A DNA stretch of 64,000 nt, taken from NCBI RefSeq assembly GCF_013155365.1, contig NZ_JABJRA010000001.1:62001-126000 (forward strand), written 5' to 3'. This stretch comes from Nocardioides sp. zg-DK7169. Lineage in GTDB: Bacteria > Actinomycetota > Actinomycetes > Propionibacteriales > Nocardioidaceae. Position 1 is the stretch's first letter. Each line of letters begins with the position of its first letter. The position numbers were made by a program, and so were the translations under genes. Shown piece after piece: positions 25,301-33,667 of the stretch. The notes under the pieces are model-generated. The model was not told the origin of the DNA, searched no databases, and saw nothing but the letters and a program-made list of their open reading frames with translations.

Positions 25301-25827
25301 GGGCGCCGTACCCACCAGTTCGATTCCGGTATCCCCGGGGCGGTGATCTTGACCTTGTCGTAGTGCGCAGCTCTGATTCGAATGTTGAGAGCCGACCCGT
25401 TGACCACCCGCACCTTGAAGGAGATCGCCATCGCGGACGGCTTCCGGCGGTTAGCATCGGATAGGTCGAAGTCATCCGAGTCGGCCACGTCCTGGCGGCG
25501 CGACCCGCGTACCTCCGTCGGCGGCTGATCAGGATTGACCTCGTTCTCGGCCAGGCCAGCAATAACGACACCGCCTGTCGGGGCGCCGCCGCTGTAAAGC
25601 ACACCGATGCCGTATCGCCGCAGCGGATCCGTCCTCGTAAGGACCTCTTCGAGAGTGTCACGATCATGGAACTGGCCGGTGGCTTCGTCCTTGGTCTCGA
25701 AGGCGAAACTCGGACCGGTGCAATCCAGTGGCTTGCTCGTTGGCCCCGGCTTCTCGCCTTCCGCGGGGCCGAACAACTCGCGTCGGACCGCGTCCTCGAC
25801 AACCTTGCGTGCTTCTACGCCAGTCAC
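22330..25827 (-). CDS. drmA: DrmA-like DISARM helicase
   Basis: The 1165-residue protein has superfamily 2 helicase motifs: FFPTGGGKTEAYLG (motif I, about residue 505), QDELHLISGPLG (motif II, DELH, about 715), ASTATV (motif III) and QVSGRVGRNAK (motif VI, about 980). A four-cysteine zinc element (CPWC near 620 and CxxxxC later) lies between motifs I and II. The length and order match DrmA, the core translocase of DISARM. The start overlaps the preceding helicase gene by four bases and the stop overlaps drmB, so the two products are probably made in fixed ratio. Confidence 0.88.
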   Translation of the reverse strand: MTGVEARKVVEDAVRRELFGPAEGEKPGPTSKPLDCTGPSFAFETKDEATGQFHDRDTLEEVLTRTDPLRRYGIGVLYSGGAPTGGVVIAGLAENEVNPDQPPTEVRGSRRQDVADSDDFDLSDANRRKPSAMAISFKVRVVNGSALNIRIRAAHYDKVKITAPGIPESNWWVRRPFIIDAVAPAEVLRGRGSPLATTPVDQESKLPPRISPSVAVYCRPVPRESDPDLRLVTLAVVNDAVGSGADAAFFQVAFTATAAGGLHIEPYPDVEQPDSDEEEDSIALLYRHRRTFAIGHGCAATWDDPTGEGGDQTVPAVSADSLPAYEVTSLTPDVFEEHPDGSRTPVSVSMQELADVSAAGHAQVDKVLELYRQWIDDRDASIADLPTERYRRAAREHMKACREALGRMQEGWRLVQSDSIAARAFQLANFAMLYQQVRSRLEVRDVVKDAQGVYRPQGAHPEVTPDERSGRWRAFQIAFILASVPELVDPRHQNRTLVDLIFFPTGGGKTEAYLGASAISLIARRLRDKEDAGTDTLMRYTLRLLTAQQFLRASSLICVLEDVRSEFEEELGTAPFGIGVWLGNDSTPNTWGSAERALSELRRDYRASNKFLLLKCPWCGTRMGPVKKARGQDTPGYVWAGGRFLFRCVDDLCRFNGRDGLPVHVVDEDIYDCQPSILIGTVDKFATMAWQPNARRMFGLGDSGERVYSPPGLIIQDELHLISGPLGSMVGLYEPVIDDLTTDRRGESAIPPKIIASTATVRRYKEQIKGLFGREEVRLFPPHGLEEGHSFFAEPARDADGKLAPGRRYLGIMSPSLGSIQTVQARVAAATLQAAPSIPNPEDRDGYWTNLNFLNSLRELGNTLSLLDSDVPDYLVGLKRRDGISPRYPRNNMELTSRRRSDEIPKAIEELELRLPHPDCADGAKCVDKPVCPANAKCVDVCLASNIIEVGVDIDRLGLMTIVGQPKTTAQYIQVSGRVGRNAKTPGLVITIYGAAKPRDRSHYERFRTYHQQLYAQVEPTSVTPFAEPVLKRALHAAAISRMRQVSPELEPSPFPKPEFDAAVALLRARAELVDSDELGVFDHWVKERTRQWETGERTAWAATTSFKGDPKQGLMRPAGDLADPDNKNVTWETPMSMRSVDAECRLEVTLDYVNADLEEQEGKA

Positions 25828-27527
25828 AGCTTCCCCGTCACTCCCGCTAGAGCAGTGCCCTCTTCGATGACACCGTAAAGACGATCTGTTGCGCGTGTCA
25901 GCCCGACATAAAGGACCGACTCAAAGTTCGGAACCTTGCTTCGGTCGAGGTCCGTCACGATCACCGCGGGCGCCTCTAGACCCTTGAAGCCTTGGATGGA
26001 CGAGAAGCGGATCTTGCCCTTGCTGGGCGCACCTGCGTCTGCGGGGACAAGGACGCTCTTCAGCCACGGGTCGCCCGTGCTTGCAGCAGTCGAACCCGCC
26101 CCAAGCGGGCTGAGGACGACGATCTCGGATAGGTCGAAGCTCTCTTCGCGCAGCGATTCAACGGCGTCCCGCAGGTGCCGGGACTGGTCGTCTCCGCGGG
26201 TGTACTTCAACCAACTTGGGTTCGTGCCATCGTCGTCACGACGGAACTTCTGATAGCCCGGCGTCAGACCGCTGAACAAGTTGACGCTGAACCCGATCCG
26301 CGGAAGGTTGCGGCAGTTCATGGTGAGCCGGTGCGAGGGCAGGTAGGGCATCCGCTCCTTCAGGAGCTCGCGTCCACGCCCATGGTCATAGATCGCTTGG
26401 CGTTCGAAGTCCCCAAACATCAGCACCCGCCCGCCGGCCAAGCCACCGTGAACCATCAGGTCCAGCACGTCGAGGTACGGCTCGGTGAGCAGGTCTTGAA
26501 TCTCATCGACGATCAGGAAGTCGGCGAGGCCGTCTCCGGCGTCGAGAAGTACCTCCATCGCACGTTCTGGGAGTTCCGACTCCCAGAACGTCGTACTGGC
26601 TCCTTCCGGTGCTGCTAGTCCAGTCAGCGCGAGGAGTTGGCTATGGAACGTGCCGACCGCCAGCCCGGGATCCCTGGGCATATCGGATGCGAGCCGCCGG
26701 CCGAGGAGCCTGTTGAAGCACAGCAGGCGACCGCGGTTACCTTGGGCCAACTCCCGGCGTGCGATCTCCATGGCTAGGAGTGTCTTCCCCGACCCAGCCG
26801 GGCCCGTAAACAGCACACTCCGGTTGTCCGCCATGGCGTCAAGCGCGGCGAACTGCTCCTCGACGAAACGCACGAGCTGGTGCTCCCGTGCCGATCGCAC
26901 GTCTCCGGCCACGATGCCGAACTCGAAGTTCGGCCGGAGCAGCATTGCGATCTGCTTTGCCGTTGCTTGGTCTGGCCCGACACCTCCGTAGGAGAAGCCG
27001 TTGAAGGTGGCGTCGAGGTTGGCGACCCCACCAGCGAAGGTGCGACGGATGGCGCCAATCGGATCGTTCTTTAGGTCCTCTGAGTCAAGCACCTGCCAGT
27101 CGAACCACTCGTTCGTGGGCCTGAGCATCGTTCGTGCACGAGTCGCTGTGAACCATGCGGCGCTCAGAGTCGGAATCGACCTGAGATCGATCTTCTTCTT
27201 CAATAGTTCTTTCCGAATCGAGTGCATCGCTTCTGCAGCCTGCTTGAACGGACCCCGCGTGGTCGGGGCCTGGTTGCCCAGCCGCCATACGCCGTCGTCG
27301 AAGGAGAAGTGCTCGTGCGATTTCACCTCGATCACCAGGATTCCGAGAGCTGGCGCAATGACAACGAAGTCTGCTTCGCCCTCCAGGTTGCGGACATGTT
27401 CGGCGATGTTGAGCGAGTGGAGAACGATCCAGTCGTCGGTCGTCGGGTCCTCTGCGAGCCTCCGATAGACCGATTTCTCCCCCGGCGCTGCCCCTTCCGG
27501 AAAGAGCGGCGGAATCAGTCGAGCCAC
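25824..27527 (-). CDS. NERD nuclease-like domain fused to SF1 helicase
   Basis: This 567-residue protein has an N-terminal NERD-type nuclease fold with GEADFVVIAPALGILVIEVK (Asp then Glu-x-Lys, about residues 50-70). A superfamily 1 helicase follows with GPAGSGKT (about 244), IVDEIQDL (Walker B) and a C-terminal QGFKGLEAP and YVGLTRA. Such fusions occur in several defence loci and could cut and unwind foreign DNA. It is not one of the standard DISARM genes. It overlaps the unknown gene upstream by 13 bases and drmA by four, so it appears to be an integral part of the operon. Confidence 0.82.
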   Translation of the reverse strand: MARLIPPLFPEGAAPGEKSVYRRLAEDPTTDDWIVLHSLNIAEHVRNLEGEADFVVIAPALGILVIEVKSHEHFSFDDGVWRLGNQAPTTRGPFKQAAEAMHSIRKELLKKKIDLRSIPTLSAAWFTATRARTMLRPTNEWFDWQVLDSEDLKNDPIGAIRRTFAGGVANLDATFNGFSYGGVGPDQATAKQIAMLLRPNFEFGIVAGDVRSAREHQLVRFVEEQFAALDAMADNRSVLFTGPAGSGKTLLAMEIARRELAQGNRGRLLCFNRLLGRRLASDMPRDPGLAVGTFHSQLLALTGLAAPEGASTTFWESELPERAMEVLLDAGDGLADFLIVDEIQDLLTEPYLDVLDLMVHGGLAGGRVLMFGDFERQAIYDHGRGRELLKERMPYLPSHRLTMNCRNLPRIGFSVNLFSGLTPGYQKFRRDDDGTNPSWLKYTRGDDQSRHLRDAVESLREESFDLSEIVVLSPLGAGSTAASTGDPWLKSVLVPADAGAPSKGKIRFSSIQGFKGLEAPAVIVTDLDRSKVPNFESVLYVGLTRATDRLYGVIEEGTALAGVTGKL

Positions 27528-29029
27528 TGGGCGCTCCCTTCCGTGAACGGCACACGAACTTGATGCCTGCTGACGATTTCGGTGAATGGCGCCTTCGCGA
27601 GGACCCGGACAACGATCATGCCGCGGAAGCCGTCGCGCGGCAGGTCCAAGTGCAGAATCCCGTCGCGCTCCAGGACCCGCAGATCGGCACGCCCAACGGC
27701 CGCTTCGAGCTCCTTGCGGAGATCGGCACTTGCCTTATAGACGGCCCGTCGAAGGGTGATCGCGTTGCCGTAGGTCGGCTGCGCCGGCTCACCGAGCCAG
27801 TCAAGGAGCAGCGCGAAGTCAGCGTCGCGCTGAGGACAGATCAGGCGCGGATCTGCCCATGCCCGCACTTGGCCACAGGAACGCACCCCGACACGTTCAA
27901 GCTCGGAAATCGCCCTACGGGAACCGACACGCGCCAGTCGTTCTTCGAGACGAGCCTTCCATCGCGCCTGCGTAGCGAGGATTCCAGTCGCTCTCGCCCC
28001 CAGTGCGATGACAGCTTGGTCGTACATGGCGCCGCGCTCCGTCTCGCCCTCGCGCAGCACGAGGTAGGTGCCAGGCACGATGCTCTTCACGGCTTCGTAC
28101 CCAACGCGGGCACCCTCGGGCTGTTTCGGGTCCAGCGAACGGATCCGATCGCCGTCGTCTAGCCACAAGCCCTGGCCGCCGACGAGAAGGACCTTCCAAG
28201 CCTCGACTTCATCACTTGTCGGCTCACGGTCGCCGGACGTACGGGCGCCCCAATCCGGCTGGGGAAAGTAGACGTCGGTTACGTCCTCGTCCTCAGCAAC
28301 TGCGTTCTCAGGCTCAGCCGTGTCACCGATCTGATGCACGGTGGTCCTCACAACGATCTGCCCCTCAGCATGAACGCCCAGCGTGGATGACGGCACTGAG
28401 CGATTCCCGAACCAAGCCGGCATCACGAACGTGACTTCGGGAGTCACTGGCGCTGTTACCACGGAGGAAGGCATGAAGGTCGGCGGAGCGATGACGTAGC
28501 TGACTTCGACCGTTGACCTGACTGCATCGAGTTCGCTCGGGATCAAGACCGTGGCGCCGACTTCATCGAGCCACGAAGCCAAGCCAGCGCGAGCAGATCC
28601 CTTGCTCGCGACGACAACACATCCGTCCGGCCCGACTTCCTGGACCGATTCCAGTAGGACGGCCCCGGTCGGCGAGTCTGTCGCACCCACGGCCACCGCT
28701 GCGTCCGCAATGAGATCAAGCAGCGCTCCATCGCTGACGAGGTTCCGGAGGCGCTTCGCCTGCCGAACGATGTCGTCGACCAGCGCCTGGTTCGTCTGGA
28801 ACTCGCTGGGTTGCGGCTGAGTCATACGCCGCCATCGCAGCGCGTTGGCGGCCTGGAGCACGCCGTTCCAGACCTCGCTTCGTTCATCTCCGAGCGCGAA
28901 CAGCGTGCGGCGGATCGCGGCGTTCAGCTGAGCCCCGGCAGGATCTCCAACGGCAAAGATCGAGACACCCTGCTGCATGAGGGAGGCCGCAGCCTCGTAG
29001 CGATGTGCGACGGCGTCTATCCGGCTCAT
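27515..29029 (-). CDS. Unknown island protein, DISARM-like operon gene 2
   Basis: The 504-residue soluble protein is not recognised. It has a helical N-terminal third (about 1-130). A middle part contains VGPDGCVVVASKGSARAGLA, which resembles a Rossmann- or helicase-like strand-loop. The acidic central linker includes EDEDVTDVYFPQPDWGA, and the C-terminal domain ends in beta strands. No nuclease or P-loop motif is evident. It overlaps the gene before it (ATGA) and the NERD-helicase after it, implying that all are co-translated. A structure prediction would be the next step to classify it. Confidence 0.6.
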   Translation of the reverse strand: MSRIDAVAHRYEAAASLMQQGVSIFAVGDPAGAQLNAAIRRTLFALGDERSEVWNGVLQAANALRWRRMTQPQPSEFQTNQALVDDIVRQAKRLRNLVSDGALLDLIADAAVAVGATDSPTGAVLLESVQEVGPDGCVVVASKGSARAGLASWLDEVGATVLIPSELDAVRSTVEVSYVIAPPTFMPSSVVTAPVTPEVTFVMPAWFGNRSVPSSTLGVHAEGQIVVRTTVHQIGDTAEPENAVAEDEDVTDVYFPQPDWGARTSGDREPTSDEVEAWKVLLVGGQGLWLDDGDRIRSLDPKQPEGARVGYEAVKSIVPGTYLVLREGETERGAMYDQAVIALGARATGILATQARWKARLEERLARVGSRRAISELERVGVRSCGQVRAWADPRLICPQRDADFALLLDWLGEPAQPTYGNAITLRRAVYKASADLRKELEAAVGRADLRVLERDGILHLDLPRDGFRGMIVVRVLAKAPFTEIVSRHQVRVPFTEGSAQWLD

Positions 29030-29967
29030 ACAGCCACCGTGAAGGCCAAGGCTTCAACCGTCCTGGGCGGACGCCACCGGAGCTCGTCGACGATCGACAC
29101 CGGTCGACTGTTGTTGTGGCGGGCCTCGATGATGGTCTCTGCCGCCGACTCATCCGCCACCGAACGATCGACGATACACAGCACCAGGGGCGTCGTGATG
29201 TCGTTCAGGAGCTTGATGGCGCCGAAGCGATCGAGGACTGCCATCAGGCACGTCTCGGGAAGCTCCCAGCCCTCGCCGATTCGGTACGCCGGGACCACCG
29301 GCGTGGACCATGTGGCCGCGCGGTCGTCGTCGGGCAGCACGTACGCGCTCATGGGTGTTCCCTGTCCACCGTCGGCTGCCCCGTCACCGATGACGGCGTT
29401 GAGGTCCTCGTGGAGCCACTTCGCAGTCCCAACGAGTGCCATATCGGCCGACGGAGCTGCAAGCCGTGCCGCCCAGTCCTTCGAAGCGCCCATTAACTCA
29501 GCGAGGTACCCCGGATTCGGCACGTTACCCACCGCGCGGTCAACGACCCCGTCCAGCTGAGCCACCGCCTGGTAGCGCGCTACCGGCAACAGTTTTCCGC
29601 CCGTAAGAACCCGCGGATCGTTTCGGCTCTCCTCGAGCGACGAGAAGGCGCCAGTGATGATCAGCCGATCAGTGACAGCCCGAAGATAGGTTGTGCGGTC
29701 AGCGGCACGGAAGACATCAATCGGCTCAGCCAGCTGAGGGGCGGGGCTCGAAAGCATCCAGCCACTGCCCACGAGCGCAGCGACGTAGTCGCGACGAGGG
29801 ACAGAGATCGCCACGACGAGCTGGCGCCCGTCTAGTTGGGTCGCATACCTGCGCAGACGAGATCCGAGGCTGACGAACGCGCCGATCCACGGGGCACTGA
29901 CAAGTGGCCCGCCCGTCTCATCGGCAATCCCGAGCATCACACGAGGCCCTGCCGAAACCGCAGTCAT
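29026..29967 (-). CDS. Unknown island protein, DISARM-like operon gene 1
   Basis: The 313-residue protein is the first gene of the five-gene operon and is not recognised. It is soluble with alternating strands and helices, no signal peptide and no visible catalytic triad. It may be a sensor or structural subunit. The stop overlaps the start of gene 2 by four bases. The promoter should lie in the 190-base gap toward the divergent DUF3846-like gene at 30161. Confidence 0.6.
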   Translation of the reverse strand: MTAVSAGPRVMLGIADETGGPLVSAPWIGAFVSLGSRLRRYATQLDGRQLVVAISVPRRDYVAALVGSGWMLSSPAPQLAEPIDVFRAADRTTYLRAVTDRLIITGAFSSLEESRNDPRVLTGGKLLPVARYQAVAQLDGVVDRAVGNVPNPGYLAELMGASKDWAARLAAPSADMALVGTAKWLHEDLNAVIGDGAADGGQGTPMSAYVLPDDDRAATWSTPVVPAYRIGEGWELPETCLMAVLDRFGAIKLLNDITTPLVLCIVDRSVADESAAETIIEARHNNSRPVSIVDELRWRPPRTVEALAFTVAV

Positions 29968-30160
29968 CCGTGCCTCCTCCCGTCGCCGACAACCCGAAGG
30001 TTGGAACCGTTCACCAATCGCGTTTGGATGCTAGGCGTTGGCCCCGGCAGAAGTAGGGAGTCCGTTAAAATTCGCCGGAGATTCTCAACCGCTCCAGTCT
30101 CACCTTGGACTGACCTGCAGCGACGCCATGCGGCGGGCCGCACAGGCAAGAAGGGGCGGC

Positions 30161-30544
30161 GTGGACTATGACAAGACTTCGCCGGTGCTCGCGCTCGTGA
30201 TCGATCCCCATTCGGAGACAGCGCTTCTGCGTCCAATGAGCCTGAACGTCGCCGGCACGATCGCCGCCACGATTGAGGGTTCGCTCGAGGCAATCGAGAT
30301 CGACGGCTGGAGCGTCCTCTGGGCGGACGCCTCAGGAAAGAACCGGGGCCTGGCGACGAACCTGCTTGCGACCAAGATTGCCCACCGTCTCCATGCGGGT
30401 CTGCTCCCGGATGACACGATCAACTGGCGCGCCCTGGTCGTCGGAGAGACGACCAGGCCGTCTGGTGATCTCGACTCTACCGATGTTTCACCGACCGCAC
30501 TTGCGGCGCTCAGCCGACTTGGGATCGAAGTCCAGCCGGGTTAG
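30161..30544 (+). CDS. DUF3846-like small protein
   Basis: The 127-residue product starts at GTG 30161, preceded by AAGGGG. It reads ALVIDPHSETALLRPM at the start, followed by VLWADASGKNRGLATNLLAT and ALVVGETTRP. This matches the layout of DUF3846 proteins found on plasmids, phages and islands. The longer frame upstream is less plausible because its added residues are unlike the family. It ends directly at the Vsr start codon, so the two are coupled. Function is unknown. Confidence 0.55.
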   Translation: MDYDKTSPVLALVIDPHSETALLRPMSLNVAGTIAATIEGSLEAIEIDGWSVLWADASGKNRGLATNLLATKIAHRLHAGLLPDDTINWRALVVGETTRPSGDLDSTDVSPTALAALSRLGIEVQPG

Positions 30545-31015
30545 ATGGACATAATGAGCCAGGAACTGAACGCGGGCAACTCGTGGGCATCGTCCCCCGG
30601 CCGACGGCGCAACATGCAGGCGAACCGCTCGCGCGACACCAAACCCGAACTCGCCGTTCGGCGCCTTCTGCACGCCCGGGGATTCAGGTACCGAGTCGCA
30701 GCCGCCCCCGTCGCAGGGCTGCGTCGGCGTGCCGACATCGTCTTCACGAAACAGCGCATCGCGGTCTTCATTGATGGTTGCTTCTGGCACGGTTGCGCGG
30801 AGCACGGCAGGAAGAGTTTTCGGCGCAACGTCGACTACTGGCCGGCGAAGATCGCGACCAACATGGCTCGCGACCTCGACACCACCGCCCACCTCGCCGA
30901 TGCAGGATGGCGTGTGCTTCGTTTCTGGGAGCATGAACAGCCCGCCGAAGTCGCATCGGCGATCGCCACCGCAGTCGTTGAAGAGCGGCGGCGGCAGAGC
31001 CGTGACCGTTCGTGA
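30545..31015 (+). CDS. vsr: Very short patch repair endonuclease (Vsr)
   Basis: The 156-residue protein has the Vsr features: NRSRDTKPELAVRRLLHARG, then DIVFTKQRIAVFIDGCFWHGC (active-site Asp and the zinc-binding Cys/His cluster), then YWPAKIATN. Vsr nicks DNA at T:G mismatches made when 5-methylcytosine deaminates, and usually accompanies a C5-cytosine methyltransferase. Such an enzyme is present 5.5 kb away at 36561-37586. Start is ATG 30545, or ATG 30554. It lies immediately downstream of the DUF3846-like gene. Confidence 0.93.
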   Translation: MDIMSQELNAGNSWASSPGRRRNMQANRSRDTKPELAVRRLLHARGFRYRVAAAPVAGLRRRADIVFTKQRIAVFIDGCFWHGCAEHGRKSFRRNVDYWPAKIATNMARDLDTTAHLADAGWRVLRFWEHEQPAEVASAIATAVVEERRRQSRDRS

Positions 31016-31023
31016 CGACGACC

Positions 31024-31857
31024 TCACCACCCAGGAAGCGCGGCCGCGAGTTCCTCCCCGAGGTGGGGAATCCCGCTCGAAATAACCTCCGCCGGAATAT
31101 CGAGCTTCACGCCCGACCAAGTGCCGAACACGCCGACGTCTTGAGGCACGTTCGCAGCCACCCAGTCTGAGGGAACAGAGCCCACGCCAGCGAGAACGAA
31201 CCCCGCGGTCAACCGGACGGTGACGAGCACCCAATCGGGGTCGCGAAGCATGACGTCGTACTCATGACGCGACAGGTATGCAGTGAATCTCCCGAGGCGC
31301 GTGGTGCTCTTGACCTCGAGATGCCCCGAAACAGTCCCCGTTGAATACGCGACGTCGTAGCCGAAGCCGTCGGACCATGTCGACACATGCTCGACGACGG
31401 CGTCGGACCTCTCGCGAAGTAGCTCTACGAGCGCCGTCTCCCCCGCCGCACCGACTCGCTCGCGCGCAGCCGTGTCGACCTTGCCCCAGCTGGAGATGAG
31501 CTGCTGGTAGACCGCAGACGGAGCGAGACCGAGCGCTTCGCCAGCAGTCACGATGTCCATAGGCAGTTCGTCAGGTGATCGCACAAGATCGTCAGCGTCC
31601 TGAACCCAAGGTGGTGCTGCCTTCTCGAAGATGGCCCCCAGGACAACGTTCGCCGCTGGCACCCCTGAGCCGATGCTTCCTAGTAGGTCCAGGTCTCGAA
31701 GCCACGAGAGCGCGGTTGCGTATTGGGTCGGGGTCAGGTCGCTGTATTGCGTATGGGTCGTCAGCAGCGCCTGCGCGCGCGGGACCCCACCGCTGACCGG
31801 AAGCAGCTCCAGCCAACGCCTAGCGGCAACCAGCACGGGTTCAGGAGGAAGCCGCAT
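31024..31857 (-). CDS. DUF3883-type nuclease-fold protein
   Basis: The 277-residue protein has a helical N-terminal part, then a DUF3883-like region: GAAGETALVELL, GFGYDVAY and HLEVKSTT. This gives the Glu, Asp and Glu-x-Lys residues of a PD-(D/E)xK fold. Such domains act as nucleases or nuclease-derived sensors in restriction-type systems. It is last of a three-gene minus-strand operon, overlapping the SNF2 helicase gene by 17 bases. The N-terminal part may serve as a winged-helix DNA reader. Confidence 0.7.
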   Translation of the reverse strand: MRLPPEPVLVAARRWLELLPVSGGVPRAQALLTTHTQYSDLTPTQYATALSWLRDLDLLGSIGSGVPAANVVLGAIFEKAAPPWVQDADDLVRSPDELPMDIVTAGEALGLAPSAVYQQLISSWGKVDTAARERVGAAGETALVELLRERSDAVVEHVSTWSDGFGYDVAYSTGTVSGHLEVKSTTRLGRFTAYLSRHEYDVMLRDPDWVLVTVRLTAGFVLAGVGSVPSDWVAANVPQDVGVFGTWSGVKLDIPAEVISSGIPHLGEELAAALPGW

Positions 31858-33667
31858 GCAGGTGACCCATCAGCGCCTGGAGGTCGCCACGGTCCAGGCC
31901 ACCGCCGACAGCCGGCTCCTCGTCCAGGTCGGCCAGCTGCTGAACCGCCGGGTCATCCAGGATCGTGCCCATGAAGTCGAGTTTGGCTGCGAGGCGCGCG
32001 GCGACGACCTCGTCGATCGTCCCTTCTGAAGCGAGCACGGTGACTCGTGTCCGCACGTCCTGCCGCAGGCCGAGGCGGTGGATGCGGTCGAGGCTTTGCA
32101 GGAACCGGCCGGCTGCGAAATCGCGGTCAACGTAGACCGCGTCATGGCACGCGTGGTGCAGGCTGATCCCCTCCCCGAGGGTCGCGGGGTTTGACAGCAG
32201 CACCATGCAGCCGGGGTCGGTCCTGAACCGCTGGATCTGCTCGTCGCGATCAAGGGTGCCTCCGTGCACCATTGCCGGGCCGAATTGGGCCAGGATCCGC
32301 TCCAGCGTGTTGAGGCTGCGGATGAAAGTCGACCACACCAAGGTCTTCCGGCCCTGGGCCGCATTCTCCCGGACGATCGCGAGGACCTCCTGGTACTTGG
32401 GCGACATCTCGTAGGCCGGTAGGTCGTGCATCAGCTCGTAGAGCGACGATCCCTGCGGCACCTGCAGCGGCGCCACCTGGTAGGCCAGAGGCTCGTAACG
32501 GGTGGTGCCGACAGTCACCAGCGCCGGGCTGGTCGCAGCCATGAGCATGTACACGATGATCCGTCCGAGCGCCTGGAAGTCACCCTCGGCTCCGGCAGCA
32601 CGGGCTGAGAACTGGCCGACGAGGGCGTCGTAGATCTCGGCATGAAGAGGCGGCATCCGGAGCAGTCTTAGGTTGACATCCACCGGCGGGAGGCCGAGTT
32701 CACCCTTGGTCGTGCGGGTGAACAGGGGCCGAAGGGCGCGACTGGCGGCAGCGAGATCTCCGCCGTTGACTGCGCGCAGGACGCTCTGGCGGCCGGTACC
32801 GGGCCAGACGAAGCCGAACAGGTTCTCCAGATCCCTGACTCCATTCGGTGCCGGCGTGCCGGTGAGGATCAGCCGTCGGCCCGCGCGAGGACCCAGCGCG
32901 AGGCAGGCCGCGCCGTATGTGCCGTCCGCGCCCAGCTTCATCCGGTGCGCCTCGTCGAGGATGATCATGGACGGCCGCTCGCTCAGCCAACGGCCGAGCG
33001 CGGGCAGCATGCTGGCGAGGCGCTCGTAGTTGACGATAATGGCGTCCGCCGCGGCGGCGGGCGTCCCCTTGGCAACCTCCATCGACAGTGAGGGTTCAAG
33101 GCACGCGATGTTCTCGTTCTGCCACGCGTCATAACACGACTTCGGGCCGACGATGAGCAGCCGCTCAATGCCCTCCTGCTGCCGAAGGGCCTGGAACACG
33201 GCGAGGCCGACCCTTGTCTTCCCCGCACCGGGGACGGAGAAGTTTGCACCATGCCTGAGCGAGAGGAGTTTGGCGATGTCGCGGCGCTGGAACGCGGTCA
33301 GACCGCCGGTCCAGTCCTCTCCGAGGAGACTGGGCACCGATTCCTCGCTTACGGCGAGCGGCGAGTCCGGCAATTGCAGTCGCGCGGATACGGCCTGCGC
33401 ATCTTGGAGAGAATCGACCACCAGCGCCTGGAGATGAGCGTCCCAGACGACGTCGCCCTCAGCCTGGTGCGACCAGGCACTGAGCGATGCGAGGTTGGTC
33501 AGGAGGTCGTCGATCTCGACCTCGACAACGCCGGGCGAGCGCTGGATACTTGTTCGGAAGCCGACCGCGAGACGGCGCAGGTCGTCCTCGAGACCCTCCC
33601 GTACACGCAGGCGGGCTCGCGTGACTTCCGTTGCGAGACCGATGGACAGACTGGGATCCGGCAGCAT
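31841..33667 (-). CDS. SNF2-family helicase/translocase
   Basis: The 608-residue protein has SF2/SNF2 motifs: a variant motif I FSVPGAGKTRVG (about 145), DEAHRMKLG (motif II, about 236), LTGTPAPN (motif III), and in the C-terminal lobe LLSNPATLGEGISLHHA and QSLDRIHRLGLRQ. SNF2 proteins translocate along double-stranded DNA without full unwinding. DISARM class 1 has an SNF2-like protein (DrmD), but this gene is not in the drm operon. The start at 33667 overlaps the ParB-like stop by one base. Confidence 0.88.
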   Translation of the reverse strand: MLPDPSLSIGLATEVTRARLRVREGLEDDLRRLAVGFRTSIQRSPGVVEVEIDDLLTNLASLSAWSHQAEGDVVWDAHLQALVVDSLQDAQAVSARLQLPDSPLAVSEESVPSLLGEDWTGGLTAFQRRDIAKLLSLRHGANFSVPGAGKTRVGLAVFQALRQQEGIERLLIVGPKSCYDAWQNENIACLEPSLSMEVAKGTPAAAADAIIVNYERLASMLPALGRWLSERPSMIILDEAHRMKLGADGTYGAACLALGPRAGRRLILTGTPAPNGVRDLENLFGFVWPGTGRQSVLRAVNGGDLAAASRALRPLFTRTTKGELGLPPVDVNLRLLRMPPLHAEIYDALVGQFSARAAGAEGDFQALGRIIVYMLMAATSPALVTVGTTRYEPLAYQVAPLQVPQGSSLYELMHDLPAYEMSPKYQEVLAIVRENAAQGRKTLVWSTFIRSLNTLERILAQFGPAMVHGGTLDRDEQIQRFRTDPGCMVLLSNPATLGEGISLHHACHDAVYVDRDFAAGRFLQSLDRIHRLGLRQDVRTRVTVLASEGTIDEVVAARLAAKLDFMGTILDDPAVQQLADLDEEPAVGGGLDRGDLQALMGHLHAASS

